From the NCBI RefSeq assembly GCF_000482745.1, contig NZ_AXWQ01000013.1, forward strand, positions 62,001 to 126,000: a stretch of 64,000 nt of DNA, in the 5' to 3' direction. Source of the stretch: Oleidesulfovibrio alaskensis DSM 16109. GTDB taxonomy: Bacteria > Desulfobacterota > Desulfovibrionia > Desulfovibrionales > Desulfovibrionaceae. The position numbers were made by a program, and so were the translations under genes. The notes under the pieces are model-generated. The model was given only the letters and a program-made list of their open reading frames with translations, did no database searches and was not told where the DNA came from. Below are positions 32,618 to 40,624 of this stretch, piece by piece; position 1 is the stretch's first letter; each line of letters begins with the position of its first letter.

Positions 32618-33319
32618 ATGGCAAGTGGGCTGCCGCATCCGGTACTCCTCAGTGATCTGGTCGGACTGGGTCACATCAATGTCGGCGGACAATCCGTCGA
32701 ATTCAAGCACGTTTTTTACACATGGTGTGTCATGGCGATGCTGTTCGCGGTTTCATTCATTGTCCGCGGCAAAATCAAAATGGTTCCCGGAAAACTGCAG
32801 AACATCTTCGAAGTCATCATCGGAGGACTTGAAGAGTTTGTAGTTTCCATCACGGGCGAAGACGGACGCAAGGTTTACCCTGTCCTCATCGTCTTTTTCC
32901 TTTTCATTCTCTGCATGAACCTGACCGGTCTTGTGCCCGGCTTTGACGCGCCGACCGCGAACATCAACACCACCGCTTCGCTGGCGCTGTTCTGCTTTAT
33001 CTACTACAACTACATCGGCATCCAACGCTGGGGCGCCGGTTACATCAAACACTTCATGGGACCCATGTGGTGGCTTTCGCCCCTCATGCTGCCGCTGGAA
33101 CTTATCAGCCACACCGCCCGTCCGCTTTCGCTCTCTCTGCGTCTGTTCGGTAACATCCGCGGTGAAGAATTCGTGCTGATTCTGTTCTTCATGCTGGCAC
33201 CCATCATCGGCACAATTCCGATCTACTTCCTGTTCACTCTGGCCAAGGTACTGCAGGCGTTCATCTTCTTCATGCTCGCCACCATCTACCTTAAAGGCTC
33301 TCTGGAACACGCCCACTAA
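32618..33319 (+). CDS. atpB: ATP synthase subunit a
   Basis: A 233-aa Fo subunit with five to six spans. HTARPLSLSLRLFGNIRGEE contains the essential stator Arg next to the c-ring. It forms the ion half-channels. I use ATG at 32618; AAGGAGG spans the atpI end. F1 genes (alpha, beta and the rest) are not in this window, so the Fo motor part is encoded apart from F1. Confidence 0.95.
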   Translation: MASGLPHPVLLSDLVGLGHINVGGQSVEFKHVFYTWCVMAMLFAVSFIVRGKIKMVPGKLQNIFEVIIGGLEEFVVSITGEDGRKVYPVLIVFFLFILCMNLTGLVPGFDAPTANINTTASLALFCFIYYNYIGIQRWGAGYIKHFMGPMWWLSPLMLPLELISHTARPLSLSLRLFGNIRGEEFVLILFFMLAPIIGTIPIYFLFTLAKVLQAFIFFMLATIYLKGSLEHAH

Positions 33320-33378
33320 TGGGGGAAATGGTCTTAGACCAACAACATAACCTAACTTACACGTAGGAAGGAGTTATC

Positions 33379-33684
33379 ATGCGCAAGTTTCTGATGATCG
33401 CCCTGAACACCCTGGCTATTCTTTCTGTCGCAAGCCTCGCATTCGCCGCTGACGGCGGTGCCGGCGACGGCCTCGTCCTCTTCGGTGCAGCCATCGGTAT
33501 GGCTATCGCCGCTGCAGGTTGCGGTATCGGTCAGGGCATGGGCCTGAAGGCTGCTTGTGAAGGCACCGCCCGCAATCCCGAAGCCGGCGGCAAAATCATG
33601 GTTACCCTGATTCTGGGCCTTGCCTTTGTTGAATCTCTGGCAATTTACGCCCTCGTTGTTAACCTGATGCTGCTCTTCCGGTAG
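33379..33684 (+). CDS. atpE: ATP synthase subunit c
   Basis: A 101-aa protein. Residues 1-23 look like a cleavable signal (MRKFLMIALNTLAILSVASL then AFA), followed by the two-helix hairpin. Glu85 (AFVESLAIYALV) is the ion-binding carboxylate. Gln52 (GIGQG), Ser86 and Tyr90 match the sodium-binding pattern of the Ilyobacter c-ring, although Val63 and Thr67 of that ring are not kept. AAGGAG precedes ATG. A terminator follows. Confidence 0.95.
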   Translation: MRKFLMIALNTLAILSVASLAFAADGGAGDGLVLFGAAIGMAIAAAGCGIGQGMGLKAACEGTARNPEAGGKIMVTLILGLAFVESLAIYALVVNLMLLFR

Positions 33685-33708
33685 TCGGAACATCTCAGGC
33701 GATTTCGA

Positions 33709-33735
33709 GGAGGCCGGGTTTCCCGGCCTCCTTTT
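33709..33735 (+). terminator. Terminator of the atpZ-I-B-E unit
   Basis: A 10-bp perfect stem (GGAGGCCGGG, loop TTT) is followed by TTTT, 25 bases past atpE. Confidence 0.9.
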
Positions 33736-33793
33736 GTAGTTTTGACTCGTTATTTATTTCACATTCACCATCAACTGTAGTATCGTCACCTTT

Positions 33794-34435
33794 ATGAGCG
33801 TTAAGAGCGAACATATCCCCCGTGCGACTATCCAGCGACTGGCCGTTTATGTGCAGGTGCTGGAAAGCCTGCAGCGGGACGGCACCGAGGTAATCTCGTC
33901 CGAGCCACTGGCCAAGGCCTGCAATGTCAACGCATCCCAGATACGTAAAGACCTTGCGTATTTCGGTGAATTCGGCGTTCGTGGTGTCGGCTACTACGTC
34001 AAAAATCTCATCGAATCCATCACCAGCGCACTGGGCGTTGACCGTGAATGGAAAACGGTGCTGATAGGCGTGGGCAACCTTGGACGCGCCCTGCTGAACC
34101 ACAAGGAATTCAAGCTGCGCGGTTTTCACATTGTGGGCGCATTCGACTGCGACCCCTTCAAGATCGGCGAAGAAATTTCCGGTCTGGAAGTAGTGTGCAC
34201 CAAGCGGCTGAAAGAACGTGTGGGAGATCTGGGCGTGGAAATAGGTATAATCACCACCCCGCCGGAACGTGCGCAACGTGCTGCAAACCACCTGATTGAA
34301 GCGGGTATAAAAGGCATACTGAACTATGCTCCGGCGCGTATCACCGTGCCGGATGATGTTTCCGTGGAGTATGTGGACTTTTTCCACCATCTCTACGCGC
34401 TGTCTTTCAATATCACGTTCAACAAAAACAAATAG
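33794..34435 (+). CDS. rex: Redox-sensing transcriptional repressor Rex
   Basis: A 213-aa protein. The winged-helix domain (5-80) includes VNASQIRKDLAYFGEFGVRG, the Rex signature. The Rossmann domain starts with VLIGVGNLGRALL for NADH binding. Rex represses genes when NADH is low and leaves DNA when NADH/NAD rises. It follows the Fo genes after a terminator; Rex-like sites lie before atpZ, so it may control its own neighbours. Confidence 0.96.
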   Translation: MSVKSEHIPRATIQRLAVYVQVLESLQRDGTEVISSEPLAKACNVNASQIRKDLAYFGEFGVRGVGYYVKNLIESITSALGVDREWKTVLIGVGNLGRALLNHKEFKLRGFHIVGAFDCDPFKIGEEISGLEVVCTKRLKERVGDLGVEIGIITTPPERAQRAANHLIEAGIKGILNYAPARITVPDDVSVEYVDFFHHLYALSFNITFNKNK

Positions 34436-34589
34436 CAACGCGCAGCATACCGAGTCTGCCGCCCTTTCCCTGCGGAAAAGCTCAGACCGGATACAGCCGT
34501 TACGCTGCACGGAATACCGGCCGCACCGCCCGGTTTCCCGCAGCAGCATTCAGGCAGGAGCCGCAGCCCCTGCGTTGACAGACAATCAC

Positions 34590-34643
34590 AGGCCGAAGCG
34601 CCGTTCCGCACAGAGCCGGCGGAACGCAGCAGCACGGCCTTTT
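34590..34643 (+). terminator. Possible terminator of rex
   Basis: Nested pairs AGGCCG/CGGCCT and CGTTCCGC/GCGGAACG form a branched hairpin followed by TTTT. It is 155 bases past the rex stop. Confidence 0.4.
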
Positions 34644-34676
34644 CGTGTTTCCTTTGCCATAAAGGAATAAGTACGC

Positions 34677-35681
34677 ATGCAACCAATTGTATTACTGACT
34701 GATTTTGGCCTGTCAGACCCATATGTGGGACAAATGAAGGCTGTACTGCACACCCTTGTTCCCGACGCTCCCGTGCTCGACCTGAGCCACGGTGTTCCGC
34801 CGCACGGAGTCATGCAGGCAGCTTTTTTTCTGGCAGCCAGCGCGCGGTATTATCCGGCAGGCACACTCTTTGTGGCCGTGGTTGACCCCGGAGTGGGCAC
34901 CGGCAGACCGCTGCTGTATGCCGAATCAGCAGGCAGGTTTTTTCTGGCACCGGACAACGGGCTGCTGACCTGCGTGCTGGGGCAGGACGCCCGCATATTC
35001 CGGCTGGAAAGTACCGCACAGCAAACCGCATTTGCCTGTGTCCGCTGTGCCAGCCTGAAGCCTGCCACAGAACAATACCATGCGGATGCCCACCCGATGC
35101 AAACAGTGCCGCCGTCGGCCACCTTTCACGGACGTGACATTTTTGCCCCGCTCGCAGCCATGCTGCGCCGCGGTCCGGCCACCGGACTGCCGGCGCATCC
35201 TGTCCGGCCGGAGGATATTACAACACCTGACTGGAACCGTGCCCGCGGCAGCAGCAGCCGTCTGGAAGCCACAGTGATGCATGTGGACAGATTCGGCAAT
35301 CTCCTGCTTAATGCCTCAGCGGAGCAATGGCTGCCGGTGGTGGACGCATGGCAGAAGCGCACCGGTTCAGCCGCCGGGGTGGTTATGCGGCACGAAAATC
35401 ACCCCCCTGTCATGCTGCATGTGGTAGAGACCTACGCGCTGTTGCCGCACCTGACCGACTCTGTACCGGCCCGTGTAACAGTATCGGACAGAGTAACAGT
35501 ATCGAACAGAGTAACAGCATCAAACGGAGTAACAGTATCGGCCGGATCGCCCGCGGGACTGCTGGCGTCCAGTCAGGGCTATCTTGAAATCGCCTGCAAC
35601 TGCCGGCCTGCATCGCAGGTGCTCGGTCTGCGTACCGGCAGCAACATCATACTCACCCCTGCGGAGAACTCCCATGCCTGA
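34677..35681 (+). CDS. SAM hydroxide adenosyltransferase (DUF62 family)
   Basis: A 334-aa protein of the chlorinase/fluorinase-like family. VLLTDFGLSDPYVGQMKAV, VDPGVGTGRPLL and the late HVDRFGNLLLN segment are family motifs. These enzymes split SAM with water-derived hydroxide to adenosine and methionine. DNGLLTCVL and FHGRDIFAPLAA match the hydroxide group. Near residues 266-289 the C-terminal domain has an 18-bp tandem repeat (RVTVSD, RVTVSN, RVTASN, GVTVSA). It overlaps cobS by 8 bases. Confidence 0.87.
   Translation: MQPIVLLTDFGLSDPYVGQMKAVLHTLVPDAPVLDLSHGVPPHGVMQAAFFLAASARYYPAGTLFVAVVDPGVGTGRPLLYAESAGRFFLAPDNGLLTCVLGQDARIFRLESTAQQTAFACVRCASLKPATEQYHADAHPMQTVPPSATFHGRDIFAPLAAMLRRGPATGLPAHPVRPEDITTPDWNRARGSSSRLEATVMHVDRFGNLLLNASAEQWLPVVDAWQKRTGSAAGVVMRHENHPPVMLHVVETYALLPHLTDSVPARVTVSDRVTVSNRVTASNGVTVSAGSPAGLLASSQGYLEIACNCRPASQVLGLRTGSNIILTPAENSHA
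35472..35543 (+). repeat. Four in-frame 18-bp repeats inside the SAM adenosyltransferase gene
   Basis: The units (35472-35489, 35490-35507, 35508-35525, 35526-35543) share GTAACAGTATCG and differ at a few positions. They code for a 6-residue repeat in the C-terminal domain. Confidence 0.9.
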
Positions 35682-36462
35682 ACAGCAGCCTCCTGCCACC
35701 GCGTCCGGTTTACTGATCCGTGAGTGGCAGGTATTTCTGGACGGTCTGGCCTTTATGACGCGGCTGAACCCCGCCCGTATGATTGCCGAAGGAGCTCTGG
35801 CCGCCACCATGCGTCAGATGCCGCTGTACGGGCTGCTCATCGGGGCATTGTGCACGGTGCCGCTGTGGACGGGAATGACTGCGGGGCATGCGCTGGCCGG
35901 CAGCTGGCTGTATGTGGGGCTGGGCATGTGGCTTACACGCGGACTGCACTGGGACGGCTGGGCCGACCTGTGGGATGCATGGGGCAGCAGCGCAACCGGT
36001 GACAGGTTCTGGCAGATAATGAAAGACAGCCGTACCGGTGCATTCGGCGTCATGGCCATAGTGCTCGGCATGGGCGGCCAGATGATGTGTTCTGCCGAGA
36101 TACTGCAGGGCATGCCTGCGGCACAGGCGGCAGGAGTGCTCATATGGGCGCCTGCACTGGGACGCACGGCATGCGTGCTGTTGTCCTTTTCCGGCACACA
36201 GGCAGCGTGTTCGTCACTCGGCAGGCAGTTTCTTGATGGCGCCACCCCTGCAGCGCTCGGCATCAGCGTAGTGCTGTGCGCCTTTTCCGGCGTCTGGCTG
36301 ACAGGTGTCAGAATTCTGTTGCTTTCGCTGGTGTTTCTAGCTCCCGGCATTATTGCCCTCAGGCGGCTTTCGCGCAGGCAAAACGGCCTCAACGGCGATT
36401 TTATGGGCGCAATAATCATATGGGGCGAACTCTCGGCCCTGCTGGCGGGTGCTCTGGCCTGA
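35674..36462 (+). CDS. cobS: Adenosylcobinamide-GDP ribazoletransferase
   Basis: A 262-aa membrane protein. LHWDGWADLWDAWGSS, FWQIMKDSRTGAFGV and the late NGLNGDFMGA are CobS motifs; several membrane spans fill the rest. It joins alpha-ribazole to adenosylcobinamide-GDP in the last steps of vitamin B12 assembly at the inner membrane. I use ATG at 35674, overlapping the previous stop. Other cobalamin genes are not visible here. Confidence 0.92.
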   Translation: MPEQQPPATASGLLIREWQVFLDGLAFMTRLNPARMIAEGALAATMRQMPLYGLLIGALCTVPLWTGMTAGHALAGSWLYVGLGMWLTRGLHWDGWADLWDAWGSSATGDRFWQIMKDSRTGAFGVMAIVLGMGGQMMCSAEILQGMPAAQAAGVLIWAPALGRTACVLLSFSGTQAACSSLGRQFLDGATPAALGISVVLCAFSGVWLTGVRILLLSLVFLAPGIIALRRLSRRQNGLNGDFMGAIIIWGELSALLAGALA

Positions 36463-36564
36463 TCTTTGCTTTGCCTGTAGCTGGCGACTGCACACGTTGC
36501 AGCCGTACATTCCGGCTATATGATATTGTCTTCACAGCACCCATTATCTAAAGAGGTTTTCCGC

Positions 36565-37008
36565 ATGGCGGGGTCTTTCAAATTCAAGCTGCAGCAGGTA
36601 TTGGACTACCGGACGCAGCTTGAAGAGCAGGCAAAGATGGAATTTGCCCGTGCCCAGCAGCAGTACCGCCATCAGACGGCTCTGGTGGAACAGCTCCGCC
36701 GCAAGCTTGATATCCAGCTGCAGCAGCTGTATGCATCGCCCACCATGAGTCAGGCGGAACGCTGGCTGGCGCACAACTATATTCAGGCCATCAAGCAGGA
36801 CATTCAGGCCGCGGAACAACGCCTGCTGCAGACAGCCCAGCAACTGACCCGCGCGCGGCAGAACCTCATCCAGAAAGCGCAGGAGCGCAAACTGCTGGAC
36901 AAGCTGAAAAGCAAACAGGCCGAGCGGCATGATCTGGAAGAAAAGCTGAAGGAACAACACACCAATGACGAAACAGCCACACTTCGCTACCAGCCTCCGT
37001 CTTTCTAA
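36565..37008 (+). CDS. fliJ: Flagellar export chaperone FliJ
   Basis: A 147-aa coiled-coil protein. FKFKLQQVLDYRTQLEEQAK at the N-terminus is the FliJ pattern; the rest is a long Gln/Leu-rich antiparallel coiled coil. FliJ links the export ATPase FliI to the export gate. AAAGAGG precedes ATG at 36565. It overlaps the MotE-like gene by 44 bases. fliI itself is not here. Confidence 0.88.
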   Translation: MAGSFKFKLQQVLDYRTQLEEQAKMEFARAQQQYRHQTALVEQLRRKLDIQLQQLYASPTMSQAERWLAHNYIQAIKQDIQAAEQRLLQTAQQLTRARQNLIQKAQERKLLDKLKSKQAERHDLEEKLKEQHTNDETATLRYQPPSF

Positions 37009-37693
37009 GCTGTGCAAATGGCTCTTTTTTGTTGCCTGCATAAAGCTGGCAGTCATCGGCACCCTGATGTGGGACGGCACCCTTTCCGGCTTTTCACTGC
37101 AGCCGCCGGCACCGCTTAGCGTGGCCGGTATCGCCCCGGCTGCATCGTCAAAATCAGAAGCTCTGGCCACAGGCAACGGTGCAGGCGGAACTGTCAGCTC
37201 CGGCGGCACGGCATCGGTGGCGCAACCTGTTGCAGCCGTAGCGCAGCAGCGGCCTGTCATTGCCGCATCGCAGGCACTGGCAGCGGAAAGCACGCCTCCG
37301 GCAGCGGATGCCGCAGGAACCGACATGCAGCGCGAAGCGCTGCTGCGTAAAGAAGAGGAGCTGAACCGCAAAGAAGCTGATCTGCGCAAGCTGGAAAACG
37401 AGCTGGATACAAAAATCCAGAACCTGCAGGCGCTGGAAGAACGTCTGGGTAAAATGCTTGAAGAAGCGGGCGAGACCAAAGACAAGAAACTGCGTCATCT
37501 TGTGGATGTGTATTCCAATATGAAAGCCAAGCAGGCAGCTGCCGTACTGGAAACGCTGGACGAAAAAATCGCTGTCAGAATTCTGGCAGGAATGCGTGGC
37601 AGGCAGGCAGGGGAAATTCTGTCGTTTGTCGATGCACAGAAAGCGGCCCGCCTTTCCGAAGCGCTGACCAAAATGCAGCTGCCGTTCGAGTAG
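36965..37693 (+). CDS. MotE-family flagellar/magnesium-transporter-N-domain protein
   Basis: A 242-aa protein. A membrane span (about 19-35) is followed by an Ala/Pro/Ser-rich linker, a coiled coil (ALLRKEEELNRKEADLRKLE) and a MgtE N-like helical domain (MKAKQAAAVLETLDEKIAVRI). This layout fits MotE/FlbB, which help keep the motor stator in place in the periplasm. It overlaps fliJ by 44 bases, which supports a flagellar role. Confidence 0.8.
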   Translation: MTKQPHFATSLRLSKLCKWLFFVACIKLAVIGTLMWDGTLSGFSLQPPAPLSVAGIAPAASSKSEALATGNGAGGTVSSGGTASVAQPVAAVAQQRPVIAASQALAAESTPPAADAAGTDMQREALLRKEEELNRKEADLRKLENELDTKIQNLQALEERLGKMLEEAGETKDKKLRHLVDVYSNMKAKQAAAVLETLDEKIAVRILAGMRGRQAGEILSFVDAQKAARLSEALTKMQLPFE

Positions 37694-37694
37694 T

Positions 37695-38531
37695 ATGGCC
37701 CGGCTGAAGCTTATCATAGCCTATGCAGGCACGCGCTATGCGGGCTGGCAGATACAGTGTCTTCCGGCCGGACGGCCCCATGCCGTGCAGCAGCCCACAG
37801 TGCAGCAGGCGGTGGAAGATGCCGCAAAAGCCATACTGGGCAGCGCTGTCCGCGTGCACGGAGCGGGGCGCACCGATTCGGGCGTTCACGCCGAAGGTCA
37901 GGTCGCCCATCTGGACATTCCCGATGCCAAAGCCGCCGTTGACTGGCGGCGGGCTCTCAACGCCAAGCTGCCCGAAGACATATCGGTTCTGCAGGCCGCC
38001 GTTGTGCCGGACGGCTTTCATGCCCGCTTTGACGCCGTAAAAAAACGCTACACCTACCGTATATGGCTTACCCGCGCTTTTGTGCTGCCGCAGCGCCGTC
38101 CCTTTGTGCATATGACCGGCCCGCTGGACATCGCCGCCATGGACGCGGCAGCCGCGTTCATGACAGGCACACACGATTTCGCTTCGTTCCAGAATGCAGG
38201 AACCGAACTGGCCACCACGGTACGCACGGTCTACAGCATAACACGCACCCCCGGACTTGCTCCCGATGATTTTCCGCGCAGCCACGACACTACCCCCCGT
38301 GCCCCTCTGGAACTGGCATGGCATTTCGAGGCAGACGGGTTTCTGAAGCAGATGGTACGCAACATGATGGGCCTGCTGCTGTGGACCGGTACGGGCAGAT
38401 GCGCACCGGAGGATGTACCGGCTATCATCGCCGCCCGCGACAGGCGGCTTTCAGCCCCCACAGCCCCCGCATGCGGGCTGACCATGGAGCGTGTTTTCTA
38501 CCCGGACGAATGCTGCCCCCCCGAAAGCTGA
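37695..38531 (+). CDS. truA: tRNA pseudouridine(38-40) synthase
   Basis: A 278-aa protein. GAGRTDSGVHAEGQVAH holds the catalytic Asp. LIIAYAGTRYAGWQIQ and FLKQMVRNMMG are typical of TruA. It modifies the anticodon stem of many tRNAs. It starts one base after the MotE-like stop and is probably cotranscribed, though function is unrelated. It ends at a hairpin shared with convergent fliM. Confidence 0.94.
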   Translation: MARLKLIIAYAGTRYAGWQIQCLPAGRPHAVQQPTVQQAVEDAAKAILGSAVRVHGAGRTDSGVHAEGQVAHLDIPDAKAAVDWRRALNAKLPEDISVLQAAVVPDGFHARFDAVKKRYTYRIWLTRAFVLPQRRPFVHMTGPLDIAAMDAAAAFMTGTHDFASFQNAGTELATTVRTVYSITRTPGLAPDDFPRSHDTTPRAPLELAWHFEADGFLKQMVRNMMGLLLWTGTGRCAPEDVPAIIAARDRRLSAPTAPACGLTMERVFYPDECCPPES

Positions 38532-38532
38532 C

Positions 38533-38555
38533 AAAAAAAAGCGGCCGAAGCCGCT
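38533..38555 (-). terminator. Terminator of fliM, shared with truA
   Basis: AGCGGC-CGAA-GCCGCT is followed on the minus strand by eight T residues; the + strand tail is weaker. Confidence 0.85.
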
Positions 38556-38594
38556 TGCATTCTTTCCGGAAATATCCGTAACCGGCAGCGCATA

Positions 38595-39575
38595 TCAGGT
38601 ATATCTGGGTTCTTCCTCACGGATGACCTGAAATGCTTTATTAGCCTTGACAATACCGCTTATTCCCCAGAATTTGCGCACCCCTTCCACGGTGCCTTCC
38701 AGCAGATCATCAGTATCGGTATCAAGCAGCAGCACGTCGCCCACTTTCAGCCGCAACAGCTGGTTGCCGGTTATCTTCGTCTCCCCGAAGCGTATTTTCA
38801 TTTCCACCGGAGTTTCCAGCAGACGCTCCTTCAGACGGGCAACCCATGCATGGTCCACTTCCAGCCGCTCGGTCTGAAAGCTGGCATGCAGCTTCGAACG
38901 GATAGGTTCGATGGTGGCATACGGCAGACACATAACCAGCGAACCGATGGCCGATTCCAGTTCCACCTCAAAGGTGATGACCACAACAACGTCACTGGGC
39001 GGCACAATGGCAGCAAACTGCGGGTTGATTTCAGAACGGACCAGCTCAAGGTTCACCTCATGCACCGGCCGCCACGATTCTTCCATGTTATCAAGCGCAA
39101 TTTTGATAACCCTGTCCACAATGGCCTGTTCTATGCGCGTGAACTCGCGGCCTTCAATTTTGGGCTGACTGCCTGCCCCGCCGAAAAAGTTTTCCACCAG
39201 AGCGAAAACAAGGCGTGAATCGACCACGATGATGGCATTGCCGCGCAGCGGTTCCATCTTGAAAATATTGATGCTGGTAGGCACGGGCAGCGAGCGCATA
39301 AAGTCACCGAACTTGGTCATATCTATGGATATGGGGTTCAGTTCCACACGCTTGCGCACGGCGTTGCTCAGCGCGTTGGTGCACAGACGGGCAAAGCGGT
39401 CGTTGACGATTTCCAGAACCGGCATACGCCCGCGGATGATTCTGTCCTGATTGGCAAGGTCAAAAGACACAATGCCGGAATCATCCTCCGGTATATCGGA
39501 TTCTGTTTCTATCTCGCCGCCGGAAAGCCCCCGTAACAGGGCATCCACTTCATCCTGTGCCAGAATTTTGTTCAT
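38595..39575 (-). CDS. fliM: Flagellar motor switch protein FliM
   Basis: A 326-aa protein. MNKILAQDEVDALLRGL is the N-terminal CheY-P-binding motif. The middle domain contains GNAIIVVDSRLVFALVENFFGG and the C-terminus is the SpoA domain that binds FliN/FliG. It forms the C-ring that sets rotation direction. It is probably expressed after the small membrane protein gene at 39734 on the same strand, although 158 bases separate them. Confidence 0.95.
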   Translation of the reverse strand: MNKILAQDEVDALLRGLSGGEIETESDIPEDDSGIVSFDLANQDRIIRGRMPVLEIVNDRFARLCTNALSNAVRKRVELNPISIDMTKFGDFMRSLPVPTSINIFKMEPLRGNAIIVVDSRLVFALVENFFGGAGSQPKIEGREFTRIEQAIVDRVIKIALDNMEESWRPVHEVNLELVRSEINPQFAAIVPPSDVVVVITFEVELESAIGSLVMCLPYATIEPIRSKLHASFQTERLEVDHAWVARLKERLLETPVEMKIRFGETKITGNQLLRLKVGDVLLLDTDTDDLLEGTVEGVRKFWGISGIVKANKAFQVIREEEPRYT

Positions 39576-39733
39576 ACAGAGAGTCAGGCTCCGTGCTGGT
39601 TACCACGCCCGCGGAACGGACGGACATCATAAAAAAGAACCGGCAGAACCAACCGGCAAATACCGCCGTTTGCTCTTTCTGACCGGAAAATGATGCATAA
39701 TAAATGCCATTATTGCCCTAATCCGGGCAGACA

Positions 39734-40243
39734 TCAAGCCCCGAAACGGCGCCGTGCCACTTCAAGGTCTTCCTTACGCAGATACCCGAGCATCACCAGC
39801 ACATCTTCCAGCCCGTATTCCGAACCGGTCTGGGTCTTGTAGTCTCTGGCTTTCTGCAACTGCGCCGGAGTAATGCGCCTGCCGCGTACCAGACTTTCCA
39901 GCACGGCATTCTCGCCGCGGGCGATCTTTGCGGGTTTTTCCAGCATATCGGAATAATCCGCAGCGCCTTCCTGCCCCGTCTGCACGGCTTCCTGCGTCAT
40001 AAACCCGAGATCGATGGGCGGCAGTCCCTTTTCAATGTCATTCAACTGGATACGCAGCATTTTTTCGCGCCGCCGCAAATCGCTCACCCGCTCCGCAGCC
40101 TCTTCTCTGCCCAGACTCAGCTTCTGCTGTTCGGAACGCAGTCTCCGGATCATGTCCAGATTTCTTGCCGTAATGACATGATTGCTGATCACGCCGCCGA
40201 TGGTCAGCACAAAAATGATCAGTATGGTCACAAACAACGTCAT
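39734..40243 (-). CDS. Membrane-anchored coiled-coil protein with MshEN-like C-terminus
   Basis: A 169-aa protein. One span (TLFVTILIIFVLTIGGVIS) is followed by a coiled coil (RRLRSEQQKLSLGREEAAER). The last 50 residues (RRITPAQLQKARDYKTQTGS, LEDVLVMLGYLRKEDLE) resemble the GspE N-terminal / MshEN fold, which in some proteins binds c-di-GMP. I use ATG at 40243 with AGGA upstream. The combination is unusual; I do not recognise a named family. A role near the flagellar motor is only suggested by fliM next door. Confidence 0.7.
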   Translation of the reverse strand: MTLFVTILIIFVLTIGGVISNHVITARNLDMIRRLRSEQQKLSLGREEAAERVSDLRRREKMLRIQLNDIEKGLPPIDLGFMTQEAVQTGQEGAADYSDMLEKPAKIARGENAVLESLVRGRRITPAQLQKARDYKTQTGSEYGLEDVLVMLGYLRKEDLEVARRRFGA

Positions 40244-40624
40244 CCGGATATCCTGCCGCAGTGTCCGCAAAAAAAAGTTGCATGGCGCCACAACACACAC
40301 ATGGTCTCTGTTATCTGATATATCAGATTTTATCTTGCCGCAACGGGCAGATACAGGCATGCAGACAGGGGACGGCCCTGCCTTGTCCTCCGGTTGTGCG
40401 AAAAACGGCGGCCTGTATGATTCATCATATATGCAAAGCTGCACCTTTTCACTGATATTCTGAATAATTGCCGCAGCACACCGCACAGCAGGCCGCGGCA
40501 AAGCGTAATATTGTGCCCCCTGTACGCCGGACGCAGCACAGGGTATGATGGCTGCAGGACAGCATGCCGGCTTTACGGCCCGCGCTGCATTCATATATCA
40601 CATTCCGGCCACAGATCACAGACC
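40244..40624. other. Divergent intergenic region with a 16-bp palindrome
   Basis: No gene is supported in these 381 bases. The perfect palindrome at 40313-40328 lies about 70 bases upstream of the minus-strand gene. Confidence 0.6.
40313..40328. promoter_or_regulatory. Perfect 16-bp palindrome, candidate operator
   Basis: ATCTGATATATCAGAT is fully self-complementary and AT-rich in a GC-rich region. The regulator is unknown. Confidence 0.45.
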
